Below, piece by piece: positions 51,917 to 60,488 of a stretch of DNA of 64,000 nt. Where the stretch lies: positions 13,584 through 77,583 of the forward strand of contig CAYWPC010000012.1 of the NCBI GenBank assembly GCA_964460075.1. The letters are read 5' to 3'. Origin of the DNA: JAMBLL01 sp964460075. Lineage in GTDB: Bacteria; Actinomycetota; Acidimicrobiia; Spongiisociales; UBA5794. A program made the position numbers and the translations under genes. The first letter of the stretch is position 1; every line of letters starts with the position of its first letter. The notes beneath the pieces were generated by a model. It was not told where the DNA came from, did no database searches, and worked only from the letters and a program-made list of their open reading frames with translations.

Positions 51917-52177
51917 GTGAGTGCTGTCAGATCACTCATCCAACTCCTGTCGCTGGGGTTGATCGTCTGGATCGTGCTGTCGTACGTCGTCGTGTTCGGC
52001 CGTGTTCCCTACGACCACCCAATCCGCAAGGCGTATGAGTTCCTGAGTCGCATTATCGAACCGATGCTTCGGCCAATCCGGTCTGTGATCCCTCCGGTGC
52101 GTGTCGGAGGTGCTGCACTCGACCTCGCGCCTCTCATCCTGATCCTCGGCTTAGGCATCCTCTCCGGGCTTCTGTAA
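51917..52177 (+). CDS. yggT: YggT family membrane protein
   Basis: An 86-residue protein with two hydrophobic segments (LIQLLSLGLIVWIVLSYVVVF and LDLAPLILILGLGILSGLL) and the family core AYEFLSRIIEPMLRPIRSVIPP. YggT proteins follow sepF in many bacteria; function is unclear, possibly in membrane or division organisation. GTG start 1 nt after the sepF stop. The 3' end overlaps the convergent ileS by 27 bases. Confidence 0.88.
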   Translation: MSAVRSLIQLLSLGLIVWIVLSYVVVFGRVPYDHPIRKAYEFLSRIIEPMLRPIRSVIPPVRVGGAALDLAPLILILGLGILSGLL

Positions 52178-55100
52178 CGCGTCTAGGTGTACTTCGATGC
52201 GCACCTGGGCCTCAGCTACGACAAGAGCATCAACGTCGAGGTTGGTCGCTTGTGCGATGTCCGTCGCAAGCACTTCCGACATCATGAGCTTGCAGTGTCT
52301 CGTGAACGCCTCAGCGATAGCGCCATCGTCGCTGCTCCATCGCACAACGATGCGATCCGTCACGTCGAGATCGAGTTGCCTGCGAGTCATCTGTATCCGG
52401 TTTATCAGTTCGCGCGCGATTCCTTCCATCTGGAGATCGTCATCGATGGTCGTGTCGAGCGCGACCGAGACGGCTCCTTCGGAAGCGACGACCGTTCCCT
52501 CGCGTGGAGATCGCGAAACGACGACATCCTCGAGGGTGATGGCGAGACCGTCGAGATCACAGGATTTCCCATCGAGCAACGCCGCAATCGTGTCGTGGTC
52601 GAGTTGCGCGATAGTGGCGGCTACTGACTTCGTGTCCTTCCCGAGGCGGGGGCCCAGGACCTTGAAGTTCGCCTTTGCCGACAGATCAACGAGTCCTGCC
52701 TCGTCATGGTGAACCTCGACTGATCGAACGTTCAGTTCGTCGGCAATCAGCGTCGCGTGGCTCGCTACCGAGCGTTGCACGGCCGCGGATCTCGTCACGA
52801 TCGTGACCGTGTTGAGGGGCTGGCGAACTCGTACGTCGTGGCGCTTGCGGAGCCCCCTGCCGAGGTTGACGACCGTTCGCACGGATGTCATCGCTGTTTC
52901 GAGTTCCTCATCGATTGCAGCGACGTCTGCGGACGGGTAGTCGGTGTGGTGAACGCTTGCAGGCGACTCAGGGTCGACTGTTCTCACGAGGCCCTGGTAC
53001 ATCTCCTCCGTGACGAACGGCAGTATCGGTGCTGCGACCTTGGCAAAGGTCGTCAGCACTTCGTACAACGTCGCGAACGCATCCATCTTGTCCGTGTTGT
53101 CGTCTGGTCCCCTGTGTGCCCAGAATCGTCGCCTGGACCTTCTGATATACCAGTTGGTGAGATCACCGACGAATTCGATGATCGGCGGAACTACCGAGTA
53201 CAGGCGGTATGCCTCCATGTGGGTATTCACGTCGGCGATCAACGTCTGGAGCACCGAGATGATCCACCGGTCGATCTCGGGCCGCTCGGCGAGTGGTCGG
53301 GCTGTCACGAGGTCGTTCGCGGTCAGCCCGTCCGCCTCCGCGTAGGTGGTGAAGAACGAATAGGCGTTCCACAGCGGGAGGAGAACCGTTCGCACCACAT
53401 CACGCACACCCGACTCCGTGAAGCGCAACGGTTCGCCTCGCACGATCGGAGAGTTGATCAGGTAGGCCCTGAGGGCGTCGGCTCCGAAGGCGTCGATGAC
53501 GTGGGAAGGATCGGGGTAGTTCTTGAGGGACTTCGACATTTTTCGACCGTCTTGCGCCAAAACCATGCCCGTGACGATGCAGTTCTGAAACGGGGCCTCA
53601 TCCATGATGGCCGTTGAGAGCACGAGCAGCGTATAGAACCACCCCCGAGTCTGATCGAGGCCTTCTGCGATGAAGTCCGCAGGGAACCGTCTCTCGAATC
53701 GCTCCTTGTTCTCGAACGGGTAGTGGATCTGGGCGAAGGGCATCGATCCGCTCTCGAACCAGCAGTCGAGAACCTCCGGTACGCGCCGCATCGTGCCATT
53801 GCAGTGTCCGCACGGGAAGGTGACCCCATCCACGATATGTTTGTGGAGGTCATCGAGCATCACCCCCGAGAGATCGAAGAGCTCCTCACGGGAGGAAACA
53901 GCGACCTGATCGGCACACTCGCCACACTCCCAGACGGGGATACAGGAACCCCAATACCGGTTACGAGATATCGCCCAATCACGAGCACCTTCGAGCCAAT
54001 TACCGAAACGCTTCTCACCAATGGCTGCCGGGACCCAAAGGATGTCCTCATTTATCTCGACCATTCGGTCCCTGAACCGTTCAACAGCAACGAACCATGT
54101 GGGGACGGCCTTGTAAATGAGCGGTGTCCCCGTTCTCCAACAGAACGGATAGGAGTGGCGTATGGTCGCTCGGTCGACGAGCGCCCCGCTCGCAGCGAGC
54201 ATGTCAATCAGCGTCTGGTCAGCATCCTTCACGTTGCGTCCCGCAACGTCTGGTACCTCGCTTGTGAAGCGCCCTTCCGCATCGACAGGATCGACGATCG
54301 CAGCGATCCCGGCAGAAGCCATGGCTCGGAAGTCGGCCTCACCATAGGCAGGTGCCATGTGAACAAGGCCGGTGCCCTCATCAGTCGTTACGTCTGGCGA
54401 CTCGACGACGGTGAATGCGCCCTGGTTGCGTTGCTCGCTGAAGTACCCGAACGGTGGGACGTAGGAGGTCCCGATCATCTCGGAGCCGCGAGCTGATCCC
54501 ACAACCGACACGTCCTCGCCAAAGGTGGAGTACACGCGGTCAGCAGCAACCCAGTAATGCCGTTCATCCCCAGGCACCGAGACCTTGACGTACTCGATGT
54601 CGAGCCCGACCGCCACTGCGAGGTTCGAAGGCACCGTCCATGGAGTCGTAGTCCAGAACACGAGCCGATCGCCTGCATCGACCGGGCCGTGGCTTTCGAT
54701 GACCTCGACACTGACCGTTATCGCTGGGTCATCAACCTCCCGATAGTCGAGGTTCGCCTCGAAGTTCGAGAGCGGTGTCGTTGCTCCGTACGAGTACGGC
54801 AACACCTTGAAGTCTCGGTAGATGAGACCGCGGTCCCACAACTGCCCGAACACCCACCAAACCGACTCCATGAAGTCGGTGTCCATGGTTTTGTAGTCGT
54901 TGTCGAAGTCGACCCATCGCCCGATTCGTCTCGTGATGTCGTACCAGTCTTCGGTCGTGTTGTTGACCATTGCTCTGCACGCCTCGTTGAAGACGTCGAC
55001 ACCGAGTGCGTCGATCTCGCGGGGACCAGACACGCCGAGTTGCTTCTCGACCTCCATTTCTACGGGGAGGCCGTGCGTGTCCCAACCGAACCGTCGCTCG

Positions 55101-55351
55101 ACGCGATGCCCTCTCATCGTCCAATAGCGCGGGACGATGTCCTTGATGACGCCTTGCAGGATGTGGCCATAGTGGGGAGACCCCGTAGCAAACGGGGGTC
55201 CGTCGTAGAACGCGTACTCAGAATCCTGGTCCCGCAGAGCTATCGACGAAGCAAAGGCGTCGATCGAGTCCCAGAAATCTAGAATCCGCGCGTCGAGAGC
55301 CGGAAAGTCGACGTATGCGCCGACCTTTGGGAATATACCTTGTGTTGCCAC
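52151..55351 (-). CDS. ileS: isoleucyl-tRNA synthetase
   Basis: Class Ia synthetase of 1066 residues, resembling the longer 'type 2' bacterial/eukaryal IleS group. HYGH (60-63) is the HIGH motif and KMSKSLKNYPDP (near residue 600) the KMSKS loop. The editing domain spans about residues 190-390 with the threonine-rich patch FWTTTPWTVPSNL. CGHCNGTMRRVPEVLDCWFESG and the C-terminal anticodon domain follow. GTG start with AAGGAA upstream. Expression is predicted to be controlled by the T-box riboswitch immediately 5'. In many Gram-positives divIVA precedes ileS at this place; here it is absent. Confidence 0.95.
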   Translation of the reverse strand: MATQGIFPKVGAYVDFPALDARILDFWDSIDAFASSIALRDQDSEYAFYDGPPFATGSPHYGHILQGVIKDIVPRYWTMRGHRVERRFGWDTHGLPVEMEVEKQLGVSGPREIDALGVDVFNEACRAMVNNTTEDWYDITRRIGRWVDFDNDYKTMDTDFMESVWWVFGQLWDRGLIYRDFKVLPYSYGATTPLSNFEANLDYREVDDPAITVSVEVIESHGPVDAGDRLVFWTTTPWTVPSNLAVAVGLDIEYVKVSVPGDERHYWVAADRVYSTFGEDVSVVGSARGSEMIGTSYVPPFGYFSEQRNQGAFTVVESPDVTTDEGTGLVHMAPAYGEADFRAMASAGIAAIVDPVDAEGRFTSEVPDVAGRNVKDADQTLIDMLAASGALVDRATIRHSYPFCWRTGTPLIYKAVPTWFVAVERFRDRMVEINEDILWVPAAIGEKRFGNWLEGARDWAISRNRYWGSCIPVWECGECADQVAVSSREELFDLSGVMLDDLHKHIVDGVTFPCGHCNGTMRRVPEVLDCWFESGSMPFAQIHYPFENKERFERRFPADFIAEGLDQTRGWFYTLLVLSTAIMDEAPFQNCIVTGMVLAQDGRKMSKSLKNYPDPSHVIDAFGADALRAYLINSPIVRGEPLRFTESGVRDVVRTVLLPLWNAYSFFTTYAEADGLTANDLVTARPLAERPEIDRWIISVLQTLIADVNTHMEAYRLYSVVPPIIEFVGDLTNWYIRRSRRRFWAHRGPDDNTDKMDAFATLYEVLTTFAKVAAPILPFVTEEMYQGLVRTVDPESPASVHHTDYPSADVAAIDEELETAMTSVRTVVNLGRGLRKRHDVRVRQPLNTVTIVTRSAAVQRSVASHATLIADELNVRSVEVHHDEAGLVDLSAKANFKVLGPRLGKDTKSVAATIAQLDHDTIAALLDGKSCDLDGLAITLEDVVVSRSPREGTVVASEGAVSVALDTTIDDDLQMEGIARELINRIQMTRRQLDLDVTDRIVVRWSSDDGAIAEAFTRHCKLMMSEVLATDIAQATNLDVDALVVAEAQVRIEVHLDALQKPGEDA

Positions 55352-55590
55352 GATCCGTTCCTTGCCTCGTCACCTCTCGGTGCCGGGACGGGGGACCCGC
55401 GGTACCACCCGGCTTGCCGGCGTTTGCCGACCGCTTCGTTCGTCCGTGTCGTGGATCGACGGCGGGGTCTACTTCCGTTCGGTTTCTTCCCGCAACTCGG
55501 GGGTGATGTCTCGTCCGCTCCAGGCACAGGGCTCTCACCAACCCCTGTTCGCTGTGTCCAATCGACCGGACGAGCGCGTCCCCTTCAACG
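55352..55590 (-). promoter_or_regulatory. T-box riboswitch (Ile) in the ileS leader
   Basis: On the minus strand the 14-nt T-box GGGTGGTACCGCGG (55410-55397) is present with TGGT able to pair with the ACCA end of tRNA-Ile. GCCGGG (55413-55408) pairs with CCCGGC (55387-55382) to make the antiterminator-type helix. Upstream a short Stem I can be drawn: GGGG/CCCC base, CTCGTCCG/CGGACGAG helix, apical CAGGG/CCCTG with a GTTGGTGAGAG loop. The specifier position on the 3' side reads ATC (55507-55505), an isoleucine codon. No U-tract follows and the structure runs into the Shine-Dalgarno, so control is probably at translation initiation, as described for actinobacterial ileS T-boxes. Confidence 0.88.
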
Positions 55591-55644
55591 CGTAGCGGGA
55601 GGTTAGTCACCCACAACGCGGAGCGATACCGCTACCGTCCCTCC

Positions 55645-55938
55645 ATGTCTGACGATCCCATTCGCCGCACCGATCGCTCGGTTCTTGTTGACGTTCTCGT
55701 CGTGCCAAACGCGTCGAGAACGGACATCGTTGGTGTGCACGGTGACCGGATCAAGGTCCGGGTCTCGCAAGCCCCGGAAAAGGGCAGGGCCAATCGTGCC
55801 GTTGAGAAGCTGCTCGCGCGGGCGACCGGTGCCGGCAGGGCAGAGGTCGTTTCAGGCGACACGTCACGGAGCAAGACTGTCGAACTTTGGGGTGTTGAGG
55901 AATCGACCGTTCGAACGGAACTCATCGGTCGACGGTGA
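55645..55938 (+). CDS. yggU: DUF167/YggU family protein
   Basis: A 97-residue protein with the family core VVPNASRTDIVGVHGDRIKVRVSQAPEKGRANRAVEKLLAR and VVSGDTSRSKTVEL. The fold is a small alpha/beta domain; function is not established. It lies divergent from ileS and ahead of the DksA-like gene. Starts at ATG 55645 with CCCTCC-type sequence upstream but no strong Shine-Dalgarno. Confidence 0.85.
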   Translation: MSDDPIRRTDRSVLVDVLVVPNASRTDIVGVHGDRIKVRVSQAPEKGRANRAVEKLLARATGAGRAEVVSGDTSRSKTVELWGVEESTVRTELIGRR

Positions 55939-55981
55939 ACAGTTCTCGTCAGATGCTACATTCTACGTTCCAGGAGGCAGC

Positions 55982-56353
55982 ATGACGAGGCAGCTAGCCG
56001 CATCAACGGTCAAAAAGCTGGGGCGTAGGCTCCAGGAAGAGCGTGAGCGACTTGAAACGATCATCAGCGACCATGAGCGCGATCGTGAGCAGGCAATGCT
56101 TGCCGAGGGATCGGCCGATCGTAGCCCCGACCCCGACAACGTCGACGGTGGAGCGATTGCCGTGGATCTCGAAACCGATCGATCAATGGTACAGAACGCT
56201 CGAGATCTCCTCGAGGCAGTTCTGCACGCACAGGACCGCATGGAGAAGGGTCTCTACGGCATATGCGAAGTGACAGGCGAACCGATCCCGTTGGCGAGGT
56301 TGGAAGCGATCCCGTACGCGACGACGACGGTAAACGCCGCACGACGGGGCTGA
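55982..56353 (+). CDS. DksA/TraR-like protein with degenerate zinc finger
   Basis: A 123-residue protein with an N-terminal coiled coil (VKKLGRRLQEERERLETIISDHERDREQ), an acidic tip (DPDNVDGGAIAVDLETDR) and a C-terminal GLYGICEVTGEPIPLARLEAIPYATTTVNA. DksA-family zinc fingers use four Cys (CxxC...CxxC); here only the first remains, the others being Thr, Thr and Ala. It should still reach the RNA polymerase secondary channel by shape, but zinc binding is doubtful. AGGAGG 4 nt before the ATG fixes the start. A TACATT hexamer at 55957 is a possible -10. Confidence 0.82.
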   Translation: MTRQLAASTVKKLGRRLQEERERLETIISDHERDREQAMLAEGSADRSPDPDNVDGGAIAVDLETDRSMVQNARDLLEAVLHAQDRMEKGLYGICEVTGEPIPLARLEAIPYATTTVNAARRG

Positions 56354-56805
56354 GTAACAGACAGCTCGCCGTTCTGATCGGCGTGCTTTTCGCCGCTCTC
56401 GACCAACTCACGAAGGCGTGGGCGATCAACAATCTATCAGACGGTCCGATCGTCATCATCGAGGACATGTTCCGTCTTCGCTTGACGTTCAACACTGGTG
56501 CGAGCTTCTCGCTCTTCTCCAACGTGGGTCCGATCATTGCGGTCGTTGTCATCGGCGTTATAGGGCTGATCGTGTACATCCTTGGCGACGCATCGCGCCG
56601 CATCGAAGCTGTAGCCCTTGGGTTGGTGCTCGGTGGGTCGATCGGTAACCTGCTCGATCGCTTGTTGCGCGGAGCGAGCTGGTTCGATGGTGCAGTGGTC
56701 GACTTCATCAATGTCGACTTCTTCGCTACCTTCAATGTTGCAGATATAGGGGTCGACGTGGGGGTTGCGCTCCTCTTGATCGCAGTGTTCTTCCACAAAT
56801 CATGA
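56263..56805 (+). CDS. lspA: lipoprotein signal peptidase II
   Basis: Aspartyl membrane protease that removes signal peptides from diacylated prolipoproteins. Four transmembrane segments; landmarks FAALDQLTKAWA, LTFNTGASFSLFS, GGSIGNLLDRLLRGA with one catalytic Asp and AVVDFINV with the other. The ATG at 56263 gives 180 residues but a 91-bp overlap with the DksA-like gene and a 29-residue polar extension unlike LspA. A CTG at 56350 overlapping the upstream stop (CTGA) would give 151 residues starting exactly where the family usually begins; no ATG, GTG or TTG lies closer. Confidence 0.9.
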   Translation: MRSDRRTDPVGEVGSDPVRDDDGKRRTTGLSNRQLAVLIGVLFAALDQLTKAWAINNLSDGPIVIIEDMFRLRLTFNTGASFSLFSNVGPIIAVVVIGVIGLIVYILGDASRRIEAVALGLVLGGSIGNLLDRLLRGASWFDGAVVDFINVDFFATFNVADIGVDVGVALLLIAVFFHKS

Positions 56806-57755
56806 CCGAGCGTCGTCTCGTTGTGCCCCCGGAACTCGACGGTGTACGAGCCGATCGTGTGATCGCGACCGAACTGGGACTCTCTCGAGCCCGCGTACGC
56901 GACATCATTGACGACGGAGGCGCCACCTGCAACGGCGTTCCCGTCAAACAACGAGAGCCGCTTGCAGCCGGGTCTCCAATCGACGTTGAGCTGCCGGACG
57001 TGAGCGCGGAGTTAGCTCCCGATGCGAGCGTGCCCTTCCGCGTCGCCCATGAGGACGAACATCTGATCATTGTTGACAAGCCGATCGGTGTCGTTGTGCA
57101 TCCAGGATCGGGCAGCGCGACAGGAACGCTTGCGAATGGCCTCCTCGCGCGCTATCCCGAGATCAAGGGCGTTGGTCAGCAGGACCGATGGGGTCTCGTG
57201 CACCGGCTCGACCGTGACACGTCAGGGCTCCTCGTCGTCGCGCGAACAGAGTCGGCGTACACACTGCTCGTCGAGATGATGCGCGTGCACGCGGTGTCAC
57301 GACGGTATCTCACCGTGGTCGCACGCCGATTCACGAATACGACAGGGACCATCGACGCGCCGATTCAACGGGACAAGGCGAATCCGACTCGTATGTGTAT
57401 CGGTCGGTCGGGCCGGCCGGCCGTGACGCACTACCGGCGACTCGCACAATGGTCGGATCGGGAGGCATCGATGCTGTCCGTGATGTTGGAGACGGGTCGC
57501 ACGCATCAGATCAGAGTCCACATGCAGGCGATCGATGCCCCGATCGTCGGCGATGTGGCATACGGGCGCAAGGGTGTCATTGGAGACCCTGGCAGACCAT
57601 GGCTTCATGCTCGTCAGCTGCAGTTCACCCACCCAGTGAGTGGGGAGTCCCTCGACGTGCTTTCGCCACTGCCTGGTGATCTTCGCGATAGTCTGGATGC
57701 ATTGGGGTCTCCGGACGTCGGGGCCCTGCTGGATATCGAGGGGACACCCCTGTGA
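56802..57755 (+). CDS. rluD: 23S rRNA pseudouridine synthase, RluD family
   Basis: A 317-residue RluA/RluD-type enzyme: N-terminal S4 domain (VRADRVIATELGLSRARVRDIIDDGGATCNG), the catalytic motif GLVHRLDRDTSGLLVVA with the nucleophilic Asp, VDKPIGVVVHPG, and ETGRTHQIRVHM, all in family order. RluD modifies helix 69 of 23S rRNA in E. coli; the exact positions here are inferred. Four-base overlaps with lspA and the wax ester synthase gene. Confidence 0.9.
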   Translation: MTERRLVVPPELDGVRADRVIATELGLSRARVRDIIDDGGATCNGVPVKQREPLAAGSPIDVELPDVSAELAPDASVPFRVAHEDEHLIIVDKPIGVVVHPGSGSATGTLANGLLARYPEIKGVGQQDRWGLVHRLDRDTSGLLVVARTESAYTLLVEMMRVHAVSRRYLTVVARRFTNTTGTIDAPIQRDKANPTRMCIGRSGRPAVTHYRRLAQWSDREASMLSVMLETGRTHQIRVHMQAIDAPIVGDVAYGRKGVIGDPGRPWLHARQLQFTHPVSGESLDVLSPLPGDLRDSLDALGSPDVGALLDIEGTPL

Positions 57756-59227
57756 GTGTGTATTACGAACGCCTCTCCAATCTCGATGCTTCGTTCCTGG
57801 CGCTCGAGTCCAGGGCGACACACATGCACGTCGGTGCGGTTGCCGTGTTCGGCCCTGGGGACTGCTCAGGTGACGAAGGGGTCGACATCGACACGATCCG
57901 AGCGATCATCGCATCCCGTCTCGACCAGATCCCGAGGTACCGACAGCGGATTGCAACTGTTCCGCTAGAGGGCCATCCCGTCTGGGTCGACGACGAGCAC
58001 TTTCACTTGGGCTATCACGTCCGCCACGTGGCGCTTCCTCACCCGGGGACGCCAGATCAGCTCAAGTCACTTGCCGGACTGCTGATGTCCCAGCAGCTCG
58101 ACCGATCCCGCCCGCTGTGGGAGTTGAACGTCGTGGAGGGCCTTGAGGGTGGAGGCTTCGCCATCATCACAAAAATTCACCATTGCATGATCGACGGTCT
58201 GTCTGGGATCGACCTCATGGCGGTGATTCTCGACTTCACGCCAAACGTGGAGGTTGCCGATCCCAAGCCGTGGTCCCCCCGGCCAGCTCCCAACGGCAAC
58301 GAGCTTGCTGTTCGCGAGATATCAAGAACGGTCTCATCGCTCGCCGCGAGCTTTGGGGATCTCTCACAGCTAGCAACCGGCATAGGCGACATGTCTGCTA
58401 GCTGGTCACGCAAGATCAGGGCAGCCTCGGCGTCATTGTCCTCTGGGTGGCTGACCCCGACGGGGCGTACGCCGCTGAACGGGGAGATCGGTCCTGCCCG
58501 GCTGTTCGACTGGCTCGAACTTCCGCTGGAAGGCGTGAAGAAAATCAAAGACACGCACGGGGTCACGGTCAACGACGCGATGCTCGCGATTGTGGCAGGG
58601 GCAGTGAGGTCGTACCTCCTCGGAGAGGGGCAGATGACCGAAGCCGACGTGGAAGCAACAGAGTTCAGGATCATGGCGCCCGTATCGGTGCGAACCGAGG
58701 ACGACGCTGGCACACTTGGTAACCGAGTCGCAATGTGGCTCATGGCCCTCCCCGTCGGCGAGGCTGATCCAGCCAAACGCATACAGATGGTCAAGAAGGA
58801 GACGAAGAATCTCAAGGACACGGACCAGGCGCTCGGAGCCTCGACACTCGTCTCGCTCTCGACGGGAGCACCAGCCACCGTTGTGTCGCTAGCTGCTCGT
58901 CTTGGGTCGAGAGCTCGCCCTTTCAACATGACCGTCACAAACGTGCCAGGGCCCCAGTTCCCGCTCTACATGGCCGGCTGTCAGATGCTTGCCACCTATC
59001 CCTTGGTGCCCCTGTGGCAGAGTCACGGCGCTGGGATTGCAATGTTCTCTCTCAACGGTTCGATCGATATCGGCATCAACATCGCGAGAGATGTGATCGA
59101 CGATCCTCCAGCGCTCGCGCGACACCTCCTTGCGTCGTTCGAGGAACTGAGCGATGCAACCGTGGCCAAGTCACAGAAGAGTCGCAAAAAGTCGGCAAAG
59201 AAGGCTCCGCCCATCGGGACGAGGTAG
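57752..59227 (+). CDS. wax ester synthase/diacylglycerol acyltransferase (WS/DGAT)
   Basis: A 491-residue acyl-CoA-dependent acyltransferase making storage wax esters or triacylglycerol. It starts ERLSNLDASFLALESRATHMHVGAV, has PLWE (121-124), catalytic HHCMIDG (143-149), VNDAMLAIVAGAVRSYL and FNMTVTNVPGPQFPLYMAG, all signatures of the actinobacterial family. The C-terminus is Lys-rich. GTG start overlaps rluD by 4 bases; it is convergent with pfkA. Confidence 0.93.
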   Translation: MSVYYERLSNLDASFLALESRATHMHVGAVAVFGPGDCSGDEGVDIDTIRAIIASRLDQIPRYRQRIATVPLEGHPVWVDDEHFHLGYHVRHVALPHPGTPDQLKSLAGLLMSQQLDRSRPLWELNVVEGLEGGGFAIITKIHHCMIDGLSGIDLMAVILDFTPNVEVADPKPWSPRPAPNGNELAVREISRTVSSLAASFGDLSQLATGIGDMSASWSRKIRAASASLSSGWLTPTGRTPLNGEIGPARLFDWLELPLEGVKKIKDTHGVTVNDAMLAIVAGAVRSYLLGEGQMTEADVEATEFRIMAPVSVRTEDDAGTLGNRVAMWLMALPVGEADPAKRIQMVKKETKNLKDTDQALGASTLVSLSTGAPATVVSLAARLGSRARPFNMTVTNVPGPQFPLYMAGCQMLATYPLVPLWQSHGAGIAMFSLNGSIDIGINIARDVIDDPPALARHLLASFEELSDATVAKSQKSRKKSAKKAPPIGTR

Positions 59228-59240
59228 TTCCGACCGCTGT

Positions 59241-59258
59241 CGGGTGATCGATCACCCG
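59241..59258. terminator. 18-bp perfect palindrome between convergent genes
   Basis: CGGGTGATCGATCACCCG is fully self-complementary and can form a 7-bp stem with a TCGA loop in either transcript. It lies between the wax ester synthase stop and the pfkA stop, which it contains. There is no U-tract on either side, so it may be a weak bidirectional terminator or a protein-binding palindrome. Confidence 0.35.
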
Positions 59259-60277
59259 AAGAACGTCGCCGCAGTCCTGTACAGATCCTCCGGCACACCT
59301 CTGATGGTGGCCGTTGCTTCTTCGATCGGGCACGCCACGAGATCGTTGCCTCGTAACGCAACCATGACCCCGGACGCGCCGGACGCGGCGAGGTCAGTTG
59401 CCTTGACACCAAGGCGCGTGGCGAGCACCCGATCTGACGCCACCGGTGTTCCACCGCGCTGTATGTGCCCCAGTACCGTGACACGGGTTTCGAAGCTGGT
59501 CTGATCCTCGATCGCGCTCGCCACCTGATAGGCAACACCGCCAAGGCGATCGAAGCCGAATGCGTCTTTCTTGTTCTCCGATGTTTGATATCCAGGAGGG
59601 GGCTCGATACCTTCGGCCACTACGACGATCGAGTATCGATGACCGTGACGGTGCCTGGATCGGATCGTCTCGACAACCTCGGCAATGTCGTACTCCACCT
59701 CTGGGATCAATATGTAATCGGCTCCACCTGCCATACCGGCGTGAGTCGCAATCCAGCCTCTGGTGCGCCCCATGACTTCGACGACGACGACGCGGTTGTG
59801 CGCCTCTGCGGTGGTAGCCAGTCGGTCGATAGCGTCAGTGGCGATTTGCACGGCAGTCTGGAATCCGAAGGTGACATCTGTGCCGGCAATGTCGTTGTCT
59901 ATCGTTTTTGGCACGCCGACAATCGCGAGGCCCTCCTCTTCGAGGGCCATCGCCGAACGCAACGTCCCATCTCCACCAATGACGACGAGCTTGTCGATGC
60001 CGTTGCGCGTGAGCGTCGGCATGCAGGTAGCGAGACCGTCGCCATGAACGTAGGGGTCCATACGAGACGTTCCGAGAATCGTCCCGCCTCGGCCAAGAAT
60101 GCCGCGGACCGACTCACGATCGAGGGACATGGTGTGGTCGTGCATCAGGCCCTGCCAGCCATCTCGTATCCCGATGACGTCGATGTCAGAGGCAACGGCG
60201 CGGCTCACCACGCCACGGATAACTGCGTTGAGGCCGGGGCAGTCGCCGCCGGCGGTCAGCACTCCGATAACACCCAC
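59252..60277 (-). CDS. pfkA: 6-phosphofructokinase
   Basis: A 341-residue group A phosphofructokinase. LTAGGDCPGLNAVIRG, VVIGGDGTLRSAMAL, VPKTIDNDIAGTDVTFGFQTAVQ with the catalytic Asp, VMGRTRGWIATHAG and LGHIQRGGTP are all present. The Gly of GGDGT is that of ATP-dependent enzymes, while the Lys of PKTIDND is shared with PPi-dependent ones; this combination occurs in ATP-using actinobacterial enzymes, so ATP is the likely donor. AAGGAGG lies before the GTG start. Divergent from dnaE. Confidence 0.93.
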   Translation of the reverse strand: MGVIGVLTAGGDCPGLNAVIRGVVSRAVASDIDVIGIRDGWQGLMHDHTMSLDRESVRGILGRGGTILGTSRMDPYVHGDGLATCMPTLTRNGIDKLVVIGGDGTLRSAMALEEEGLAIVGVPKTIDNDIAGTDVTFGFQTAVQIATDAIDRLATTAEAHNRVVVVEVMGRTRGWIATHAGMAGGADYILIPEVEYDIAEVVETIRSRHRHGHRYSIVVVAEGIEPPPGYQTSENKKDAFGFDRLGGVAYQVASAIEDQTSFETRVTVLGHIQRGGTPVASDRVLATRLGVKATDLAASGASGVMVALRGNDLVACPIEEATATIRGVPEDLYRTAATFFG

Positions 60278-60488
60278 GTAGCAGCCTCCTTGACCGAGGC
60301 AATACTACGCCAGCGCTGTGTTCGAACCGCGGCACGAGATGTAGCCACCGGTCGACGACAGGTGATTGGGTATCGGAGATGAGTTTTCGATGCGACTGAG
60401 CCGGTAGATAACCGACGACTGACATTTCTCGGGTGCGCTCGGCGCGGCTTCGTGCTTACATGCGTGTGATTCGCGACGCGGGGTACCG

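Noticed and set aside
59252..60277. PPi-dependent phosphofructokinase
   Set aside because: The GGDGT motif has Gly where PPi enzymes have Asp; the Lys in PKTIDND alone is not decisive.
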